Positions 1 to 12,737 of a DNA stretch of 64,000 nt are shown here, in pieces. The stretch's first letter is position 1. Every line of letters starts with the position of its first letter. This DNA comes from Gigaspora margarita (taxonomy: Eukaryota > Glomeromycota > Glomeromycetes > Diversisporales > Gigasporaceae), in contig WTPW01002186.1 in the NCBI GenBank assembly GCA_009809945.1, forward strand, positions 22,028-86,027, written 5' to 3'. Position numbers and translations under genes: made by a program. Below the pieces are notes generated by a model. The model worked only from the letters and a program-made list of their open reading frames with translations, did no database searches and was not told the DNA's origin.

Positions 1-3000
1 ACTGAATGAATTCATGAACGGGATACAAATTGATTGTCATTTTATATACTCACTTGTGCATTCAGGAAATTCGTCAAAGGTACCCCATGTTGTGTACCAT
101 ATTTATGAATAACTATCTGACCTGCATGTTGTATATATCGAGAATATCCAAAGTATTTTTGAATGAGATATTCACCAGAATATGTATAACGATGTATTTT
201 TTGAGCTGGAGTTTCTGATACTTTTTTTAATGTCATTCTTAGGTGAAAATAGCGTGATCAATATAATGATATCCTTTTTGATACATTTTCACGACTCAGT
301 AAAATTTCTTACATACTTGTAGACTGTAGCATCAGTTGAAATGCTGAGAAAGACGTTTAATATTAAAATTATCAAATAAAACTTCATATTTGTTAACTTC
401 ATTTAAAAAGAGAACGTTTTAATTTTTAAAAGGAAGAGACGCTTTTTCAAAGCACTGAAACTCAAATGTTAAACATGATAATTTTTGATAATTTTAATTT
501 GATATGGTAAGGATCTTGATGTCATAAATACGCGTTAAAATTATAAAATTGCATGGTTCATTAAAATATTATTAAGGTTTAATTACTACAGTAGATACAG
601 TACCTGGTACAGTAACTTCATATATTTATACATATCGTACTATTAATAGTTAGTTAAATGATAATTCTTCTCACGACATTTGCTTATTCACTTTATTGGG
701 GTATTGAAAATATTGATACGTTTATTTGTTTTTCAGAAACAAAACTTGATAACAAAGTCTAATTATCAAAAGATACGATCATTGAAAATACTAGAATTGA
801 ATATGAAAAGCCAGTATTGGAATCACCACGAGAAGACAATGATTTCAAAAAAGATATAAGACTAAATTGATAAGAGAAAAATTACTGAAGAAAAACTTAC
901 AAAAGAAAAAACTGTGAAATAGCGAGAGGAAGATATTTATAAACGATTTCTCAACCTATAAAGAAAAACAACCGTTTAAAGAATCTTCTCTTAAATAATG
1001 ACGCTCACAAGTATAGTTATTAGGCGAAGCCTTTTTGCATGGTGGCGAAAAACGAAACCTAAAACTGGGTAAGATGAAACCCTGGCGAATTCCAAACCTT
1101 TCTGATGAAAGACGAAACCTATAATCGGATATGACGAAAGGCGAAACCTGGTGAAACCTTACCATATTTCGCATGATAATGCCAACCTGAAGACATTGAT
1201 GTAATTGGCTAATTTACATTAACCCGATCGATTTACAGCCGTCTCAAAAGACTTTGTTAATTCCTGATTCTTTGATTTTCCTATATCGCATAATCATCAA
1301 TAATGTTTATTAGTGTTATTTCGGCAGTTGCATCCTTTATAATACCCAAATCCTTATGATATATAACAATAACCAACTTCGTTCAGTCCGTCCATAAAAC
1401 ATGCGTATTATTTCGAACCCATGCATGTTATTTTCAGGTTATACGGATTGACAAATAACGCTCATGAGCGTTATTACGCGAAACCGGTTGAAATTTATAA
1501 AAATAAAAAGCCCGAATTATAATCAGTAAGCCATTTCCCTAATGTCAAATAAGGTGCGACTGTTAGACTAAACACGGGAATCTGAAAAAGGTAGTTTTTA
1601 TTACTGTAGATTTGCGTAGAAATTCATGTCATGCATTAATTTATGACTATTAGATACAATAGGCTTATGTGAAAATATAAACATGTCACCAGGAAAAACC
1701 AAACATGGGCTTTGAACTTAAGGGCGCAAGTGAAAACCAGTAATTCTAAATTTAGATCATTAAGATTTCTTCGCTACGTATCAGTTATAGTATGTCGAAT
1801 TTTTTTTTTTTAATGCGTAACTTTCGCCGGTTCGCATCTGGAAAATGTGGCTAGACAAATATCATACTTAATTTTTCGATTGCCTGTTTTTTTGATTAAT
1901 GTATAAAGATAACATGTTAATTAGAAGTGGGCGAAACTTGAATCATTGAGATGTGTCGTATTAAAACTTGGTTATAATTAATTTGCTGTTTTAAAATACG
2001 AAAATCGTATCTTGTGTATGTGTATATCTGATATCAATGATATAATTTACGTGTCGTATTATAGTCAAAAAATATGTTGTGCCTCTGTTTGGCCAGCATT
2101 AATTGATCGACAATAATTAGCCTAGATTATAGTTGCGGATTTTTATGTTACTTATTACAGTATATAGCGATCCGTTCTAAATGATTCAACTTATTATCAT
2201 GGCATGGAATTACCTTAAAACTTTCATAAGTTGTTTATAAAATGCTTAAGAATAAAGCTATGTTTCAAGATTCTTTATTAATATGTAAGTTTTGGACATT
2301 CGTCTTGTAGAGCGTCTTAATTAGAACGAAAATATCTATCTCGACTATGCAATTTACTTAAAACTTTGCAAAAAGGCAGCATAGTTACTTTGAAGTAGTT
2401 TGACGCAACGTTTTCAATTGAAAGAAATTAGAAACATAAGTATAGATCATAGTAAAATTACTAGGGTTGGTCATTTAATGTAAGTCATTAGTTTATGTAA
2501 GTTATAAAATTACGAGAAAATGAGTGTAATAACATGTATCGTTTTATGAAAAGTGAAGTGCATGTGCAAATCTATGCGAATCCTTGCTTTTTGATCGGGA
2601 ATATACAGTATATATTCTTACATGCTGCTCATCTGAGATACATATTATGTACCATATAAGTATTATAACGACGGAAACTAGTGTGTGGTGACCAGTGATG
2701 TAAATTGGATTCGCGCAGTAGGCGCAGCGCACATAGATTTAAATTTGCGCGTATATCGGGGCTCCCCGTATATATAACGCGCGTATAAAATTTTTTTTTG
2801 TGCATTTTTTCCTGCGTTTGCGCGAATAAAAACTTTTTGAATTTATAACATTGGTGGTGACTTGATATGGTGTGTAGTAATATAATAATTCCGGCTAGCA
2901 TTAAATCTATATGTTACAAATGTAAATTACGTTGCAGGTAAGCTATCCCAACCCTAAATTATTAATATTGATAACATGTGACACCCTAGTAACTAGCGAA

Positions 3001-4228
3001 TAAGATGAGCGCTGTTAAGAAAACTTGACTATAGTTTATAATACATCGGACTCAATTCTTGAAAAATCTAATCAACGACATGCGTATTAATAGTATATGT
3101 CACTTATCAAAATTTCTTAAAGGGTTAATTTAAAGCCAGATATCTGATTCTCTTAGTAATATATACAGTATCCACAACTTATAGATATAAAAGCACACTA
3201 TAGATTTAATTGTCAATAGATAGTTAAAAAGTGTATGTAAAGAATTTATTTCGAATTAAAAGAGTTGTCTTAAATATTAATATTTTTTTGAACAAATTCG
3301 TCATATTTTTTCTTTACGACATCATGGGATCATGCGATTTTGCCCTTGCCGAATGCCGGTACGTATAACCCATTGGGATGATTCGCCTGAATCGCTAACA
3401 GTCAATGTTAATAAATTAACTTCATTCTCCAACATTAGTTCCTAATATAGTACATACTGTAGAATAATAGACTCTAAACTGCTATAACTGCTATAGATAT
3501 AATACTTAATTTAATAAAAATATTTAATAAACCATTCTTGTGCTTTCATTTTGGTATTTATCTTTTTTAATATGTGATTCGTGGTGGAGAATTCATTTCT
3601 TTTTGCAGGAGATAATTATATTGACACAGAAAATCGTCTATTGATAAAGATTTGGATATTTATAACCTTTGAAGGTGTTTAATACCAGTGAAGGTTGGAC
3701 CTGTTAAAATTGAACAGGCAACATCCGATAAATTGAAGTTTAAATATTTAAATACAGTTAACGATATGAAGATTATTTGCATAAAAAAATTGCCTGATTA
3801 TATTATTGTCACATAAAATTGGTAAATATATTCCGAATGCTAGCTTACTACCTTTTTATCTGTTTCTCCACCTTTTGTCAGCTTCTTTATTTTGTCATTT
3901 GAGGTTTTAATTGACGAAAGACAAGCTAAAAGTTAGCTAGATTTCGCGTTTCGTCAGCACAAAACATTCAGATTTCGTCTAACAACTATACTCACCAAGG
4001 TACAAACACTGCATGGGTGCTTGAAACACATCAAGTTATCAAGGATACGACCTCATGAAAAATATTATGCTGCAAAAAAAGGTTCACGCTTAAGAAAAGG
4101 GCCAAAAAAGATTAATAAAAGTCGATGGTCATTGTTGGAATAGAAATGGTGGTGGTCTTGCGTTTTTGAAAATATCGATTCAGAGAAACTAGAGATTGGA
4201 ATCGAATTTAATTTTTAAATTCAAACTT
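1..4228. other. AT-rich region without a recognisable gene
   Basis: I see no ORF here with family resemblance; the short ORFs present look like chance. Items of note are a degenerate repeat of CGAAACCT at about 1023-1158, a small palindrome built on AATAACGC at about 1449-1470 that matches the ends of MITEs further on, a patch of CG dinucleotides at 2710-2790, and a hairpin at 3914-3957. A charged reading frame near 736-870 is too broken to call a gene. Confidence 0.6.
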
Positions 4229-4610
4229 AATTAATTCGTGATCCGCATAAGAACCAGTGCAATCATAGTAAATCGTGGATATGTTACTATATATTTTTTG
4301 CTATTTTTGGAATCTAGAGTTTTCCAAAGGAAACCTCTTTTCCTTTTGTATTACGTAAAAGTTGTAGAGGAGAGAATTCCGGTCATAATTGCGGTTAAAG
4401 TGTTAAAATCAGCTCAGTAGATTGTGAGATATGAACATTTTAACTTCGCGACTATATATTTACTTCTTTGTAAACAAAGTAAACATATAGTCGCGAAGAT
4501 TAAACATCATATCTCATGATCTACTAGGCCGATTTTAACTTTTAACTGCCATTATGACCGGTATTCTCTCCTATACAACTTTTACATAATATACAAGGAA
4601 AGATTCACTT

Positions 4611-4646
<36 letters not shown>

Positions 4647-4744
4647 TTTCCTTTGTGGGAACTCTAGATTCCAAAAATGGCAAAATTTAATAGTAAAAAT
4701 CACCTGATCTTAATATGTTCTTTTATGCGGATTACGAATTAATT
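4229..4744. mobile_element. Foldback element with TTAA-like flanks
   Basis: A long imperfect inverted repeat of roughly 250 bases per arm folds around about 4467. The ends read TTCGTGATCCGCATAA on the left and its near complement on the right, and both sit beside TTAA. The right arm carries a run of about 28 A (4613-4641). TTAA duplications are typical of piggyBac- and Kolobok-type elements, but no transposase is present, so the superfamily is inference. Inner sequence (CATATCTCATGATCTACTAG) matches the foldback at 11087-11305, so the two are related. Confidence 0.6.
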
Positions 4745-4746
4745 TA

Positions 4747-4954
4747 CCGTACAGTACGGACCATATATTCCCCACATCAAAGTACCCTCCTCAAAAAAAT
4801 TAGTTGAATGTAAAATACCCGGCGGGTACATCCTATGTAAAAAAAAAAAAAATTTTCATATGAAAAATCACTTAATATAGTACCCGGGTACTAACTTGGA
4901 TTTTGCCCGTGGAAAATGTATCGTATCCGGGGTACTGTGATCCGCGCTGTACGG
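4747..4954. mobile_element. TA-flanked MITE, ends CCGTACAG
   Basis: Inverted ends CCGTACAG and CTGTACGG lie directly between two TA dinucleotides (4745-4746 and 4955-4956). This is the signature of Tc1/mariner-type insertion. The element is 208 bases, has no coding capacity, and abuts the right end of the preceding foldback element. Confidence 0.6.
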
Positions 4955-4995
4955 TAATTCAATCACATATTAATTTGCGTATTAGATGATTTGTA

Positions 4996-5104
4996 CAGTA
5001 TATATAAATGCGAAATAACGCCCAGGGGCATTATTTTGAATAATGACCCGAATTAAGCCTAATTTAGGCCAAAATTCGAAATTACACCTCTGGGCGTTAT
5101 ATGG
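4996..5104. mobile_element. TA-flanked MITE, AATAACGCCC family, short copy
   Basis: The left part reads GCGAAATAACGCCCA and the right part TGGGCGTTAT, forming an inverted repeat with TA on both outer sides. The ends match the better preserved copy at 21764-22021. The right terminal segment is shorter here, so this looks like an internally shortened relative. Confidence 0.55.
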
Positions 5105-5439
5105 TAGAACATCCCTAGTCCGATATTCATTCTGGTTAATTGACTCTACTCTCTCTACCCAAAAGTAGATTCAGGATAACCCATTTAGATTATATTTATA
5201 TAAGGTTAGGGTAGAAGTGTTTGTCTGTAAATACGCCTATTGAGATAATAGTCATATAGACAGTTTTCAATAACCTGTCAGGATAGCAGTCAGGAGTATC
5301 AAAACAAAAAAAAGTATTTAACATTCGTTATACTCAAAAGCTGTGTGTAGGTTATTGCTCGATAGCAGAGAAAAACCATACGTGTTTTCAAGTCTCTCGA
5401 TTGAATACATCACATGTGATTACAACTACAATATTTATA

Positions 5440-5705
5440 ATATTTAATATTTATAATAACAGTTTTAATAGCTATAATGGTTATCTGTTATAATAGCTAT
5501 AACTGCTATAATGGTTATAACAACTATAATATGCTCTAGATTTATAATGATTATATATTTTTATGAATTGATTTGAGTTGATTCAAATGTAGAATTAATT
5601 TGAATATTCAAATTGATTCGAATTGATTCAAATATAAAATTAATTCGAATATTGAATTAATTCGAATTGATTCAAATATAACTTAATTCGAATAATTCAA
5701 CTGAT
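5440..5705. repeat. Degenerate AT-rich repeats
   Basis: The first part (5440-5530) repeats short units around GCTATAATGGTTAT. The second part (5570-5700) repeats a unit of about 50 bases built from GAATTGATTCAAATAT and AATTCGAATATT. Both are partly palindromic. No coding content is seen. Confidence 0.6.
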
Positions 5706-5879
5706 TACAGCAATCTCTAAGAGAAACCTTTACCAGAAGCAAAACACGTCGTGTGAATTGGATGGGTACGCGTGCGTACCAGTCGAAATGAGGGTTGAGC
5801 GTGAACGTATAACAATAAAACAATAAGAAAAAAGATAACTAATCTCATATTACCTTCAAAAGATTACTGAACATTTGTG

Positions 5880-6180
5880 CGAGAACTACGATACGATTTT
5901 GTACCAAGATTTGATACTCAAAATATGGTTATCAAAGATCATATCTTCTGCAAGGAAAGCAGACTGCTCATGAATCTGATCTCACATTACTGATCCAAGA
6001 TATTCTCATTGCACAAATCAAGATAATACCGAGAACGTAAAAGTGATTAAATGTCATGAATATTATACATCAGTCAACTGTACAAGTTGTGGAAATAGAA
6101 AAAAACCAATGATGAATTTGGTGACTCAAAAAGATACGATTGTTTTAACTGCGGACCATCAATCATCGTGATTATAATGG
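5880..6180 (+). pseudogene. Possible zinc-ribbon protein remnant
   Basis: One frame over about 6010-6150 reads HCTNQDN...IKCHEYYTSVNCTSCGN, giving a Cys pattern (C-x14-C-x8-C-x2-C) that resembles a small zinc ribbon. The frame ends shortly after, and a second Cys pair (FNCG) sits in another frame. No start codon or splice sites could be assigned. It may be a broken gene or a chance pattern. Confidence 0.25.
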
Positions 6181-6353
6181 TGGAAAGAATATATTTATTA
6201 AATATCTTGTTTCTTCGCAAGGGGAGGCCCGGGTACCTCAGACCTGTTAGGGATCCTCATTTACTAACATATGATTACAAATGTTTGATTTGTCCGTAGG
6301 AGAGGATACAGTACTACAGTACCCAAAGATTCAATCATTTTTACTATATTCCC

Positions 6354-6790
6354 AGATGAACATAGAATATCTGTAAATTCGGAATCAAATTGATTCCGGA
6401 TTTTTTTTTTAAAAAAAACTTAATAGAATTTTATACAACTAAATACAGTAAAATACAGTAATTATATATTTTAATAAACAATTGTATTTTATTTCTCACA
6501 ATATATATCAATATTCTTGGAAGAAAATCTTTATTTCGCCAACCGACTATCCTATTGTTGCAATACGGTATATCGTTGCGATGCAAAAGTAAAATTCTTG
6601 ACTTACAATGTAATGATTGAATATCCTACAAATGTAAAAGATATTACTAATAAAGAATAACCCATTGAATGAGTTTAAAAAAAAAAAGCACCTGATAAAA
6701 GGGTTATTGTATATTTTATATTTTGTATTTTATATTTAAAATCAACTTAAGTTGATTCCGAATCTACAGATATACTTACTGCATTCATCT
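6354..6790. mobile_element. Foldback/MITE with 40-bp inverted ends
   Basis: The left end (AGATGAACATAGAATATCTG, then TCGGAATCAA) is inverted at the right end (TTGATTCCGAATCTACAGAT ... TTCATCT). The interior of roughly 350 bases is AT-rich and noncoding. No clear target duplication was found. Confidence 0.5.
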
Positions 6791-6963
6791 ATAACAGATA
6801 CGAATTGTATCATTCGATTCCTCTCATTGAGAAGAATCAGATGGTATAAGCATAGCACATATAATCACTGGAATGAGGGGTAGCAAAATACCTTTGTTAA
6901 AATATCCAATAAATTTTTATATGGTTCTATACCTTATTGGTAAAATATAAAATATCTAATATT

Positions 6964-7095
6964 AAATTTTAATAAGATTATTTAATATATATACTATATA
7001 TTATATAAACTTTAATAAGATTATTTAATATATATATTATATATTATATAAACTTTAATAAGATTATTTAATATATATATTATATATTATATATA
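6964..7095. repeat. 43-bp tandem repeat, about three copies
   Basis: A 43-base unit beginning AACTTTAATAAGATTATTTA recurs at about 6965, 7008 and 7051 with almost no divergence, then runs into an AT dinucleotide tract. It is an AT-only minisatellite. Confidence 0.8.
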
Positions 7096-8236
7096 CTGTT
7101 ATATATATATATACCAAAGATATATTACAGTAATTACTAGTTTCTTTTTAAAATAGAGATCCACACCTGATTCTGAGATGTTAATATATAAGTTCTAGGT
7201 ACGAAGTATTACATTAGTGCGTGCTTTTGTCATGAATGCAAATATGATTTGTAATCCAAAATAAGTAAATTGACTTTAGTGTTGAAATTTTGCCGAGTCA
7301 CCAATACATTTAATCCGAGCACAAACATTTAACAATTTCTATCTAACTCTTTTTTTTTTTAAAGTACAGATTTCTGAAATAAGTCTAGCGTTTTATTGGA
7401 TAAAGGAATGCACGATAAATGTAAATAAGTGCTATCATTCAAACAATAGCGATAGTACTGTACTAACGCTATGATAAAAGGTCATAGCAGATAGCATTAG
7501 TAGTAGACATTTGAGCGCAGCAGTCAATCAAATGATACTTGAAAATTTAAACAATTATAGCATATCATGTGAATATAAAATTTTGAATACAAAGATCCCA
7601 ACACGTTGTACTGGTACGTAACGTACATATGTACCCACATTATTTTTAAGTGTAACTTTAGAACGCCCAACGACATTCTATGAATAAAAAGTTCCGTCGC
7701 ACGCCAATTGTGCCCCCAAATTTCTGTTAAATCGGTTAAATAATGTTAATACATAAGCAGGACCGCATAATCTATTTAATCTCGACATTGTCGGGTCAGA
7801 CTTGAATAGTTTTTCCAACATTATAATAAATCTCGTGGTACACACAGTGTGCATAATCAAAAAAAAAAATTCATCTGAAACTTGGGCTTAGAATTTCGAC
7901 GTACCTACCTAAGTACGTACGTCTTTAGCTTCTCACACAAACCAGTTTCATCAGGTCTTTTATCATAGAGTTCAAAAGGAAAGTTACCGATTTAGGTCTT
8001 TTTTTTAATAGTAATATTATGATTAATAAAGCTTAGCGTTTTTTAAGGATTGTACAAACCTAATTTAATGCATACGCAGCAGTAATGTGGAACTTTTATT
8101 TATCAAAGTTGGAACAACAAGCCAATATAATGTTTGACCGACTTACCAAGTTAGGAAAGTCATTCTGTTTGTCTATATTATATTTATTCATGGCTTCTCC
8201 CGAAAGATTAACAAATTGTGTCAATCAAACATTCGC

Positions 8237-8275
8237 ATGTACGTACAGTACGTATGTATGTACTGTACGTACTAA
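8237..8275. repeat. GTAC-rich palindrome
   Basis: A near-perfect palindrome of GTAC and GTAT steps (TACGTACAGTACGTATG and its complement) can form a hairpin. GTAC-rich patches recur at 7610, 7905, 60800 and 62765. Confidence 0.6.
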
Positions 8276-8705
8276 TGTTTACAAGTAAATAATTAGGGAC
8301 AACAAATTCCCAAGTCACAATGACAGTACAGTATGAGGCGAAAGTTGATCATTTAACATTACTTAAATATATTTATTTGCATAAATAACAGCGGACTTTT
8401 TATACTAGTCAGTCAGTGAAAGAAGTCCCACATCACCCCATATCTTCGTCATTGCTGCATTACTGCGTTTCAGTTTATAATTTAGACTGTGCCTATCTCT
8501 ATTTAATATATATATAATATATATATATATATTTATATATATTTATGTAGTTATTTAAAATATTTGTATAAAAACGATTAACTTACGACGTTACATTTTA
8601 TCATGATTCGATGTCTTTTGTAATCAATATTTTTTGAATTGTTAATCATATTCTATTTTTGAATAATTTTCCTCTTGAAAAATTTATATAAAACCAATTT
8701 TCCAA

Positions 8706-9878
8706 ATGGACATGCTTCGTCAGGCAAATAACGTCCCCGAGTCCATGGCAGCATCAATTTCCTCGTCCGGCTCCGTCCAGAACACTTCAAGAAGACCAAA
8801 AGTCTGTAGGGGTTGTTACAAAAATGCCTCTCTTTGGCAAGTAAAATCAGATGCGTCGATTCATAAGGGTAAATGGTTTTGGACATGCCCCGTTAAAAAT
8901 TTCGATTACCAGTGCCGCTTTTTTCATTGGGCAAGTGATAATGAAGTAGATGAATACTTTAAATCCCAAGCCATTGAGTATGAATCTGAGGATGCTACAC
9001 CTTCCCAACGAACAATCAATAACTCATTATCTACAAGAATAACGGTCGATAATATTAACGAGAATGAGACAAATGATAATGATGTGGTCCAAATTGTTAC
9101 AACTTCAACTAATAATTCGGATTTATTCTCTACAAGTTTAAGAAAACACCCACGAGACAATGATGAAAATGTTAATAATAGTTCTCATGATATTACGCAA
9201 CAGAACTTTCGTTCTACTTCATCAATCGCTGAACATTCCCCAAAGAGATTACGAACTGACAGCGATTTATATGTCAATGGTGAATACACTGAATCACCAT
9301 TAGTCTTAGTTCAACAAAATAATGAAATTGTTCTAACTGAGGATGACTTCGATCCTACATGGATTGAATCTGTAGCGGCGGAATTACGTGAAGAACGTGC
9401 TGCTAAACAATCTTGTGTTTCGACTGTAGTAAATAATGATGTGAATAATAATACTTCGGAAGATAATAACATTTTAAATGTGAATACTCCGTTAACTATA
9501 ACAAATGAGGATGAAGAAGAAGAAAATGATGCTACCGTGAACGAAAATACATTACAGGTGGACTCTAATAAATCACAATCTTCATCAAATGTTCAATTTA
9601 CTACATCACAACTTTCGGACATGCTTAGAAACCGCGTTTCGGCTCAAGACCAACTTATCTCCAAATTGAAAAGTAATATGGATCTTGTTACCAAACAGCG
9701 CGACCAAGCACTTAAAGATCTGGAGGAAGCTCGGAAGCAAGTTCTTATAGTACGGAGAGAGATGAAACGTATGCGTCATGAGATCGATGTAGCGCGAGCT
9801 GAAAGTAACTTTTTGCGTGCAGAAAAAAAATTATTGAATTATGATATTAATGTATTGAAACAAAAGAGGAGTGCTTGA
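8706..9878 (+). CDS. GRF zinc-finger protein with C-terminal coiled coil
   Basis: This is an intact single-exon ORF of 390 residues. Residues about 33-78 form a GRF-type zinc finger: C34 and C37, then KGKWFWTCP with C61, then C70 followed by RFFHWA. GRF fingers bind single-stranded DNA or RNA in proteins such as topoisomerase 3, APE2 and NEIL3; that is family knowledge. The middle (about 90-295) is a low-complexity Asn/Asp/Glu/Ser region likely to be disordered. The last 90 residues are charged heptad-like sequence (about 300-388) predicted to be a coiled coil. No catalytic domain is joined to the finger, so it is probably a small nucleic-acid-binding adaptor. The start follows a TATA-like TTTATATAAAA only about 13 bases upstream, so transcription may begin elsewhere or M14 may be used. 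A possible poly(A) signal AATAAA lies near 10165. The domain call is firm; the role is unknown. Confidence 0.85.
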   Translation: MDMLRQANNVPESMAASISSSGSVQNTSRRPKVCRGCYKNASLWQVKSDASIHKGKWFWTCPVKNFDYQCRFFHWASDNEVDEYFKSQAIEYESEDATPSQRTINNSLSTRITVDNINENETNDNDVVQIVTTSTNNSDLFSTSLRKHPRDNDENVNNSSHDITQQNFRSTSSIAEHSPKRLRTDSDLYVNGEYTESPLVLVQQNNEIVLTEDDFDPTWIESVAAELREERAAKQSCVSTVVNNDVNNNTSEDNNILNVNTPLTITNEDEEEENDATVNENTLQVDSNKSQSSSNVQFTTSQLSDMLRNRVSAQDQLISKLKSNMDLVTKQRDQALKDLEEARKQVLIVRREMKRMRHEIDVARAESNFLRAEKKLLNYDINVLKQKRSA

Positions 9879-10730
9879 TTCTAATATTTTGTGGTCACCG
9901 TTTAGACTTTTGTGGGAATAGTATCTGCATTATATTAATACTTTAAAATGGTTATTGTTATTTTGAATTTGATGTCTAAATATTTATTTATAATACTATT
10001 TAAAGATGGCAAGATTGAGTTGCTTTATATTTATTGTTTTTATTAAATTTTTTTAATTTGTACATACATCAGTTATAATAGGACAGCCTTGTGTACAAAA
10101 ATCGTAACTTAAAAATTAGTTGCGTAAAATATCCTACTAAATTCTATCATTTAGAATTGTCAAATAAATAAAAATTTTTCCTTTAGTCACCACATAGTGA
10201 ATTCATGTGTTTTTTTCACATCATCGAAATTTTACGTAATCCTACAAAAAAAATAATAAGTAATTGTAGGAGATTAAAATTCGTCTTTTCTCTATTGTGT
10301 GTATATTTGAAATATTGAACTTTGCTTTCCTCACAAGATTTACTTTTGTAACGAAAGAAATATGGTTTATATAACTTTTGTTTTAAATCTTAAACACAAA
10401 ACTCCTACATTTTATTATCTGCAAGGGGTCCACCTTTACCGATAATCGGTTTACCAACAGCTCATTAGAAGACGTCATGCCAAATAGAAATATAAACCTC
10501 TCATAAGGCAAAAAAGTTTTTTACACATCACAATTTTTGTGAATAAATATATAATACACGTGTATTTTTTTAGTTGTGATTTTACCACACATAAAATTTA
10601 TCTTGTGAAATGGATATAAAACAGTATCATCATTCTTGCGTAAGTTATGTCTCTAGGTCAAAATAAGATATATAATACCCGGGTCTTATCTTACAGTAAT
10701 CAGTGTCTAAAATTCCGATTCAAAATTATG
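9879..10730. other. 3' flank of the GRF gene, no gene seen
   Basis: This is AT-rich sequence with likely transcript-end signals for the GRF gene (AATAAA near 10165). A partial CAGTGTCTAAAATT at about 10701 resembles the end of the MITE starting at 10739 and may be a remnant of an earlier insertion. Confidence 0.5.
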
Positions 10731-10738
10731 ATCTCAAT

Positions 10739-10973
10739 CAGTGTCTGAAATTGGGTTGAGGAGTCTGCGGACCGCAACAAATTTTAAATTTCCGCAACCA
10801 AAATCTGAAGTGCATATGCAAATTCCGCACATAAATTTGCAAATTTTACTTATAAATTTTGATGAAATGCTTATACGCGCAACTAAATTTTTATAAATTC
10901 TTATAATCCGCAACTATTTTTTTTTATTTAGTTGCAGCCCGCAACTAATTTAAAAATTGAATTTCAGACACTG
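10739..10973. mobile_element. hAT-type MITE with 8-bp TSD
   Basis: Terminal inverted repeats CAGTGTCTGAAATT and AATTTCAGACACTG are flanked by a perfect 8-base direct repeat ATCTCAAT (10731-10738 and 10974-10981). An 8-bp duplication and ends starting CAG are typical of hAT elements. The 235-base body has no ORF and repeats the word GCAACTA. Confidence 0.85.
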
Positions 10974-11086
10974 ATCTCAATTGAACTAAATTTAGAGTAT
11001 TAATGCTCTCAAAAATTTTTTAATGATCTTATTATATAGAATATTATTTTTTAACATAAGCATTATAAGCTTATCTTGGAAAAGTT

Positions 11087-11305
11087 ATAGACAGGAACTT
11101 TCTGATTTTAATAGTACTTAAAACACTAAAACAAATTGATCATGAAATATACATATTTAACTTTTTGTAACTATAAGTTTTTTTTTTTCTGGCAAATTTG
11201 TAAAGAAAAAAAACCCCCAATTACAAAAATTAAAATATACATATCTCATAATCTACTAGGTATTTAAAGACTATTGAAATCAGAAAGTTTCTGACTACAA
11301 CTTAA
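11087..11305. mobile_element. Foldback element
   Basis: An imperfect palindrome folds around 11200. The left arm (AGTTATAGACAGGAACTTTC) pairs with GAAAGTTTCTGACTACAACT on the right. The word CATATCTCATAATCTACTAG is shared with the foldback at 4229-4744. Confidence 0.5.
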
Positions 11306-11787
11306 CTTAAGAGTCTAAACCAGATTATTATATTAGTAAAAAAATTTATAATAGTTTAATTATTTAATTTTGAGAACATTTTATCTGTACAAATGTTCTA
11401 AAATAAGAGAACTTTATTTTAAATATTAAATGTTCTTAAAAAAACTTTAGTGTTCTCTTGAGAACATTAGAACATCAAATTTTAAACACTGGTCTTAATT
11501 AAAAACTTTAAATTTTTGAATTGAATGATACTTGTGGATATTGTGCGAGGAATAAGTCAACCTAGGTTCGGTCTTTAACCTAATGATTTATGTCCCACCA
11601 TACAGACTTTCAGACCAGGTCCTTAAACAAAAAAGTTCTATGAATTAGGCTTTGTTCAAGACTAAATCTTGAAATTTAGTTATTAATGCTAATGCTAAGT
11701 ATATTGTCTTTTGGAGATCGTTATTATATTATCCAGCCAATTAGAGTCCCAGGAATATTGATCACGTGAAGTGAAACCGGTCCTAAG

Positions 11788-11961
11788 CAGGGTTGGCACA
11801 TTTATCCATTGGGTAATGGAGAATTGGTATCTCCATTGAGAATAATTTGCGAATGGAGCCAATGGAGGCCAACTAGCTTATAATATAGTATAACTAATAA
11901 CTAATTCATTGGCTCTATTGGTTTGCAATTTTTCAATGGAGTATATCCATTGCCAACCCTG
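11788..11961. mobile_element. hAT-type MITE with 8-bp TSD
   Basis: Terminal repeats CAGGGTTGGCA and TGCCAACCCTG lie between perfect copies of GTCCTAAG (11780-11787 and 11962-11969). The 174-base body contains several inverted CCATTGG/CCAATGG words. The ends are classic for hAT elements. Confidence 0.88.
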
Positions 11962-12511
11962 GTCCTAAGGTCTTGAACTTGGGAACTTTGCTATCCCTAA
12001 TGAAAAACCAAGTACTATATTTGGAAATCAAGGTTGTTTATACTCTTCTGAGTTTATTCAAAAGTTGAGTAGAACGGGAACCTGCAAAATCTGTGATATA
12101 ATTTATCATAATATGTTTTCGATATTGAAATACGTTGCTTAACTTTACATAAATTCTAACAATTTATCTAATTAAAAAACGCTATTTTTTTAAAAAAGTG
12201 TTGCATTTCGACTGTTTGTGGTTTACAATCGTTAGAAATGTATTTGTTATCATGTCCAAACTGCTACAGTACTATAGCTGATAATATTATCATAGCTGTT
12301 TAATATGCTTGAAAATATATTTGCTGTAATCGAATCAAATCGAAGCAAATCGAAGTAATCGCAGTAAACCACAAATTTTGTGATTTGCTTCGATGACTGA
12401 TGGTGAGTAATAGATGGGTCTTAATCATGGGATACTGTACCCAATGGCCAACGGTAAATAAAAAGAATTTTAATTATATACTTATCAAGATTTTTCAAAA
12501 ATTCTATTATA

Positions 12512-12737
12512 TAATGTCACGGCTGATGCTGAAGTTAGTTGATATTGAAGCTATGGGGTCTCGATTTGAAACTATAAGCCCTGCTAAAATCCATATATAC
12601 TCTATAAATATGAAATCTATACCCAAACCTTACCCTAACCCTATAAGACAAAAACATCCAAAAAATATTTTAAAATTTTATATCAAAATAGGTCATAGCT
12701 TCAGCATAAGCCAACTTCAGCATCAGCTGTGACATAT
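12512..12737. mobile_element. MITE with telomere-like core, copy A
   Basis: The ends form a 40-base inverted repeat (GTCACGGCTGATGCTGAAG and CTTCAGCATCAGCTGTGAC). The interior contains TACCCTAACCCT, a telomere-like motif. Interior words GGGGTCT and TATAAGCCCTGCTAAAAT match the element at 22648-22853 on the other strand, so this is a family. The ORF-like frame across it is not a gene. Confidence 0.7.

Noticed and set aside
736-870. Acidic, Lys/Glu-rich reading frame after a TTTTTCAG
   Set aside because: It contains stops and has no homologous motif; it may be a remnant of a gene but cannot be supported.
12400-12732. 110-codon ORF
   Set aside because: Most of it lies within a MITE with inverted ends, including the telomere-like tract.
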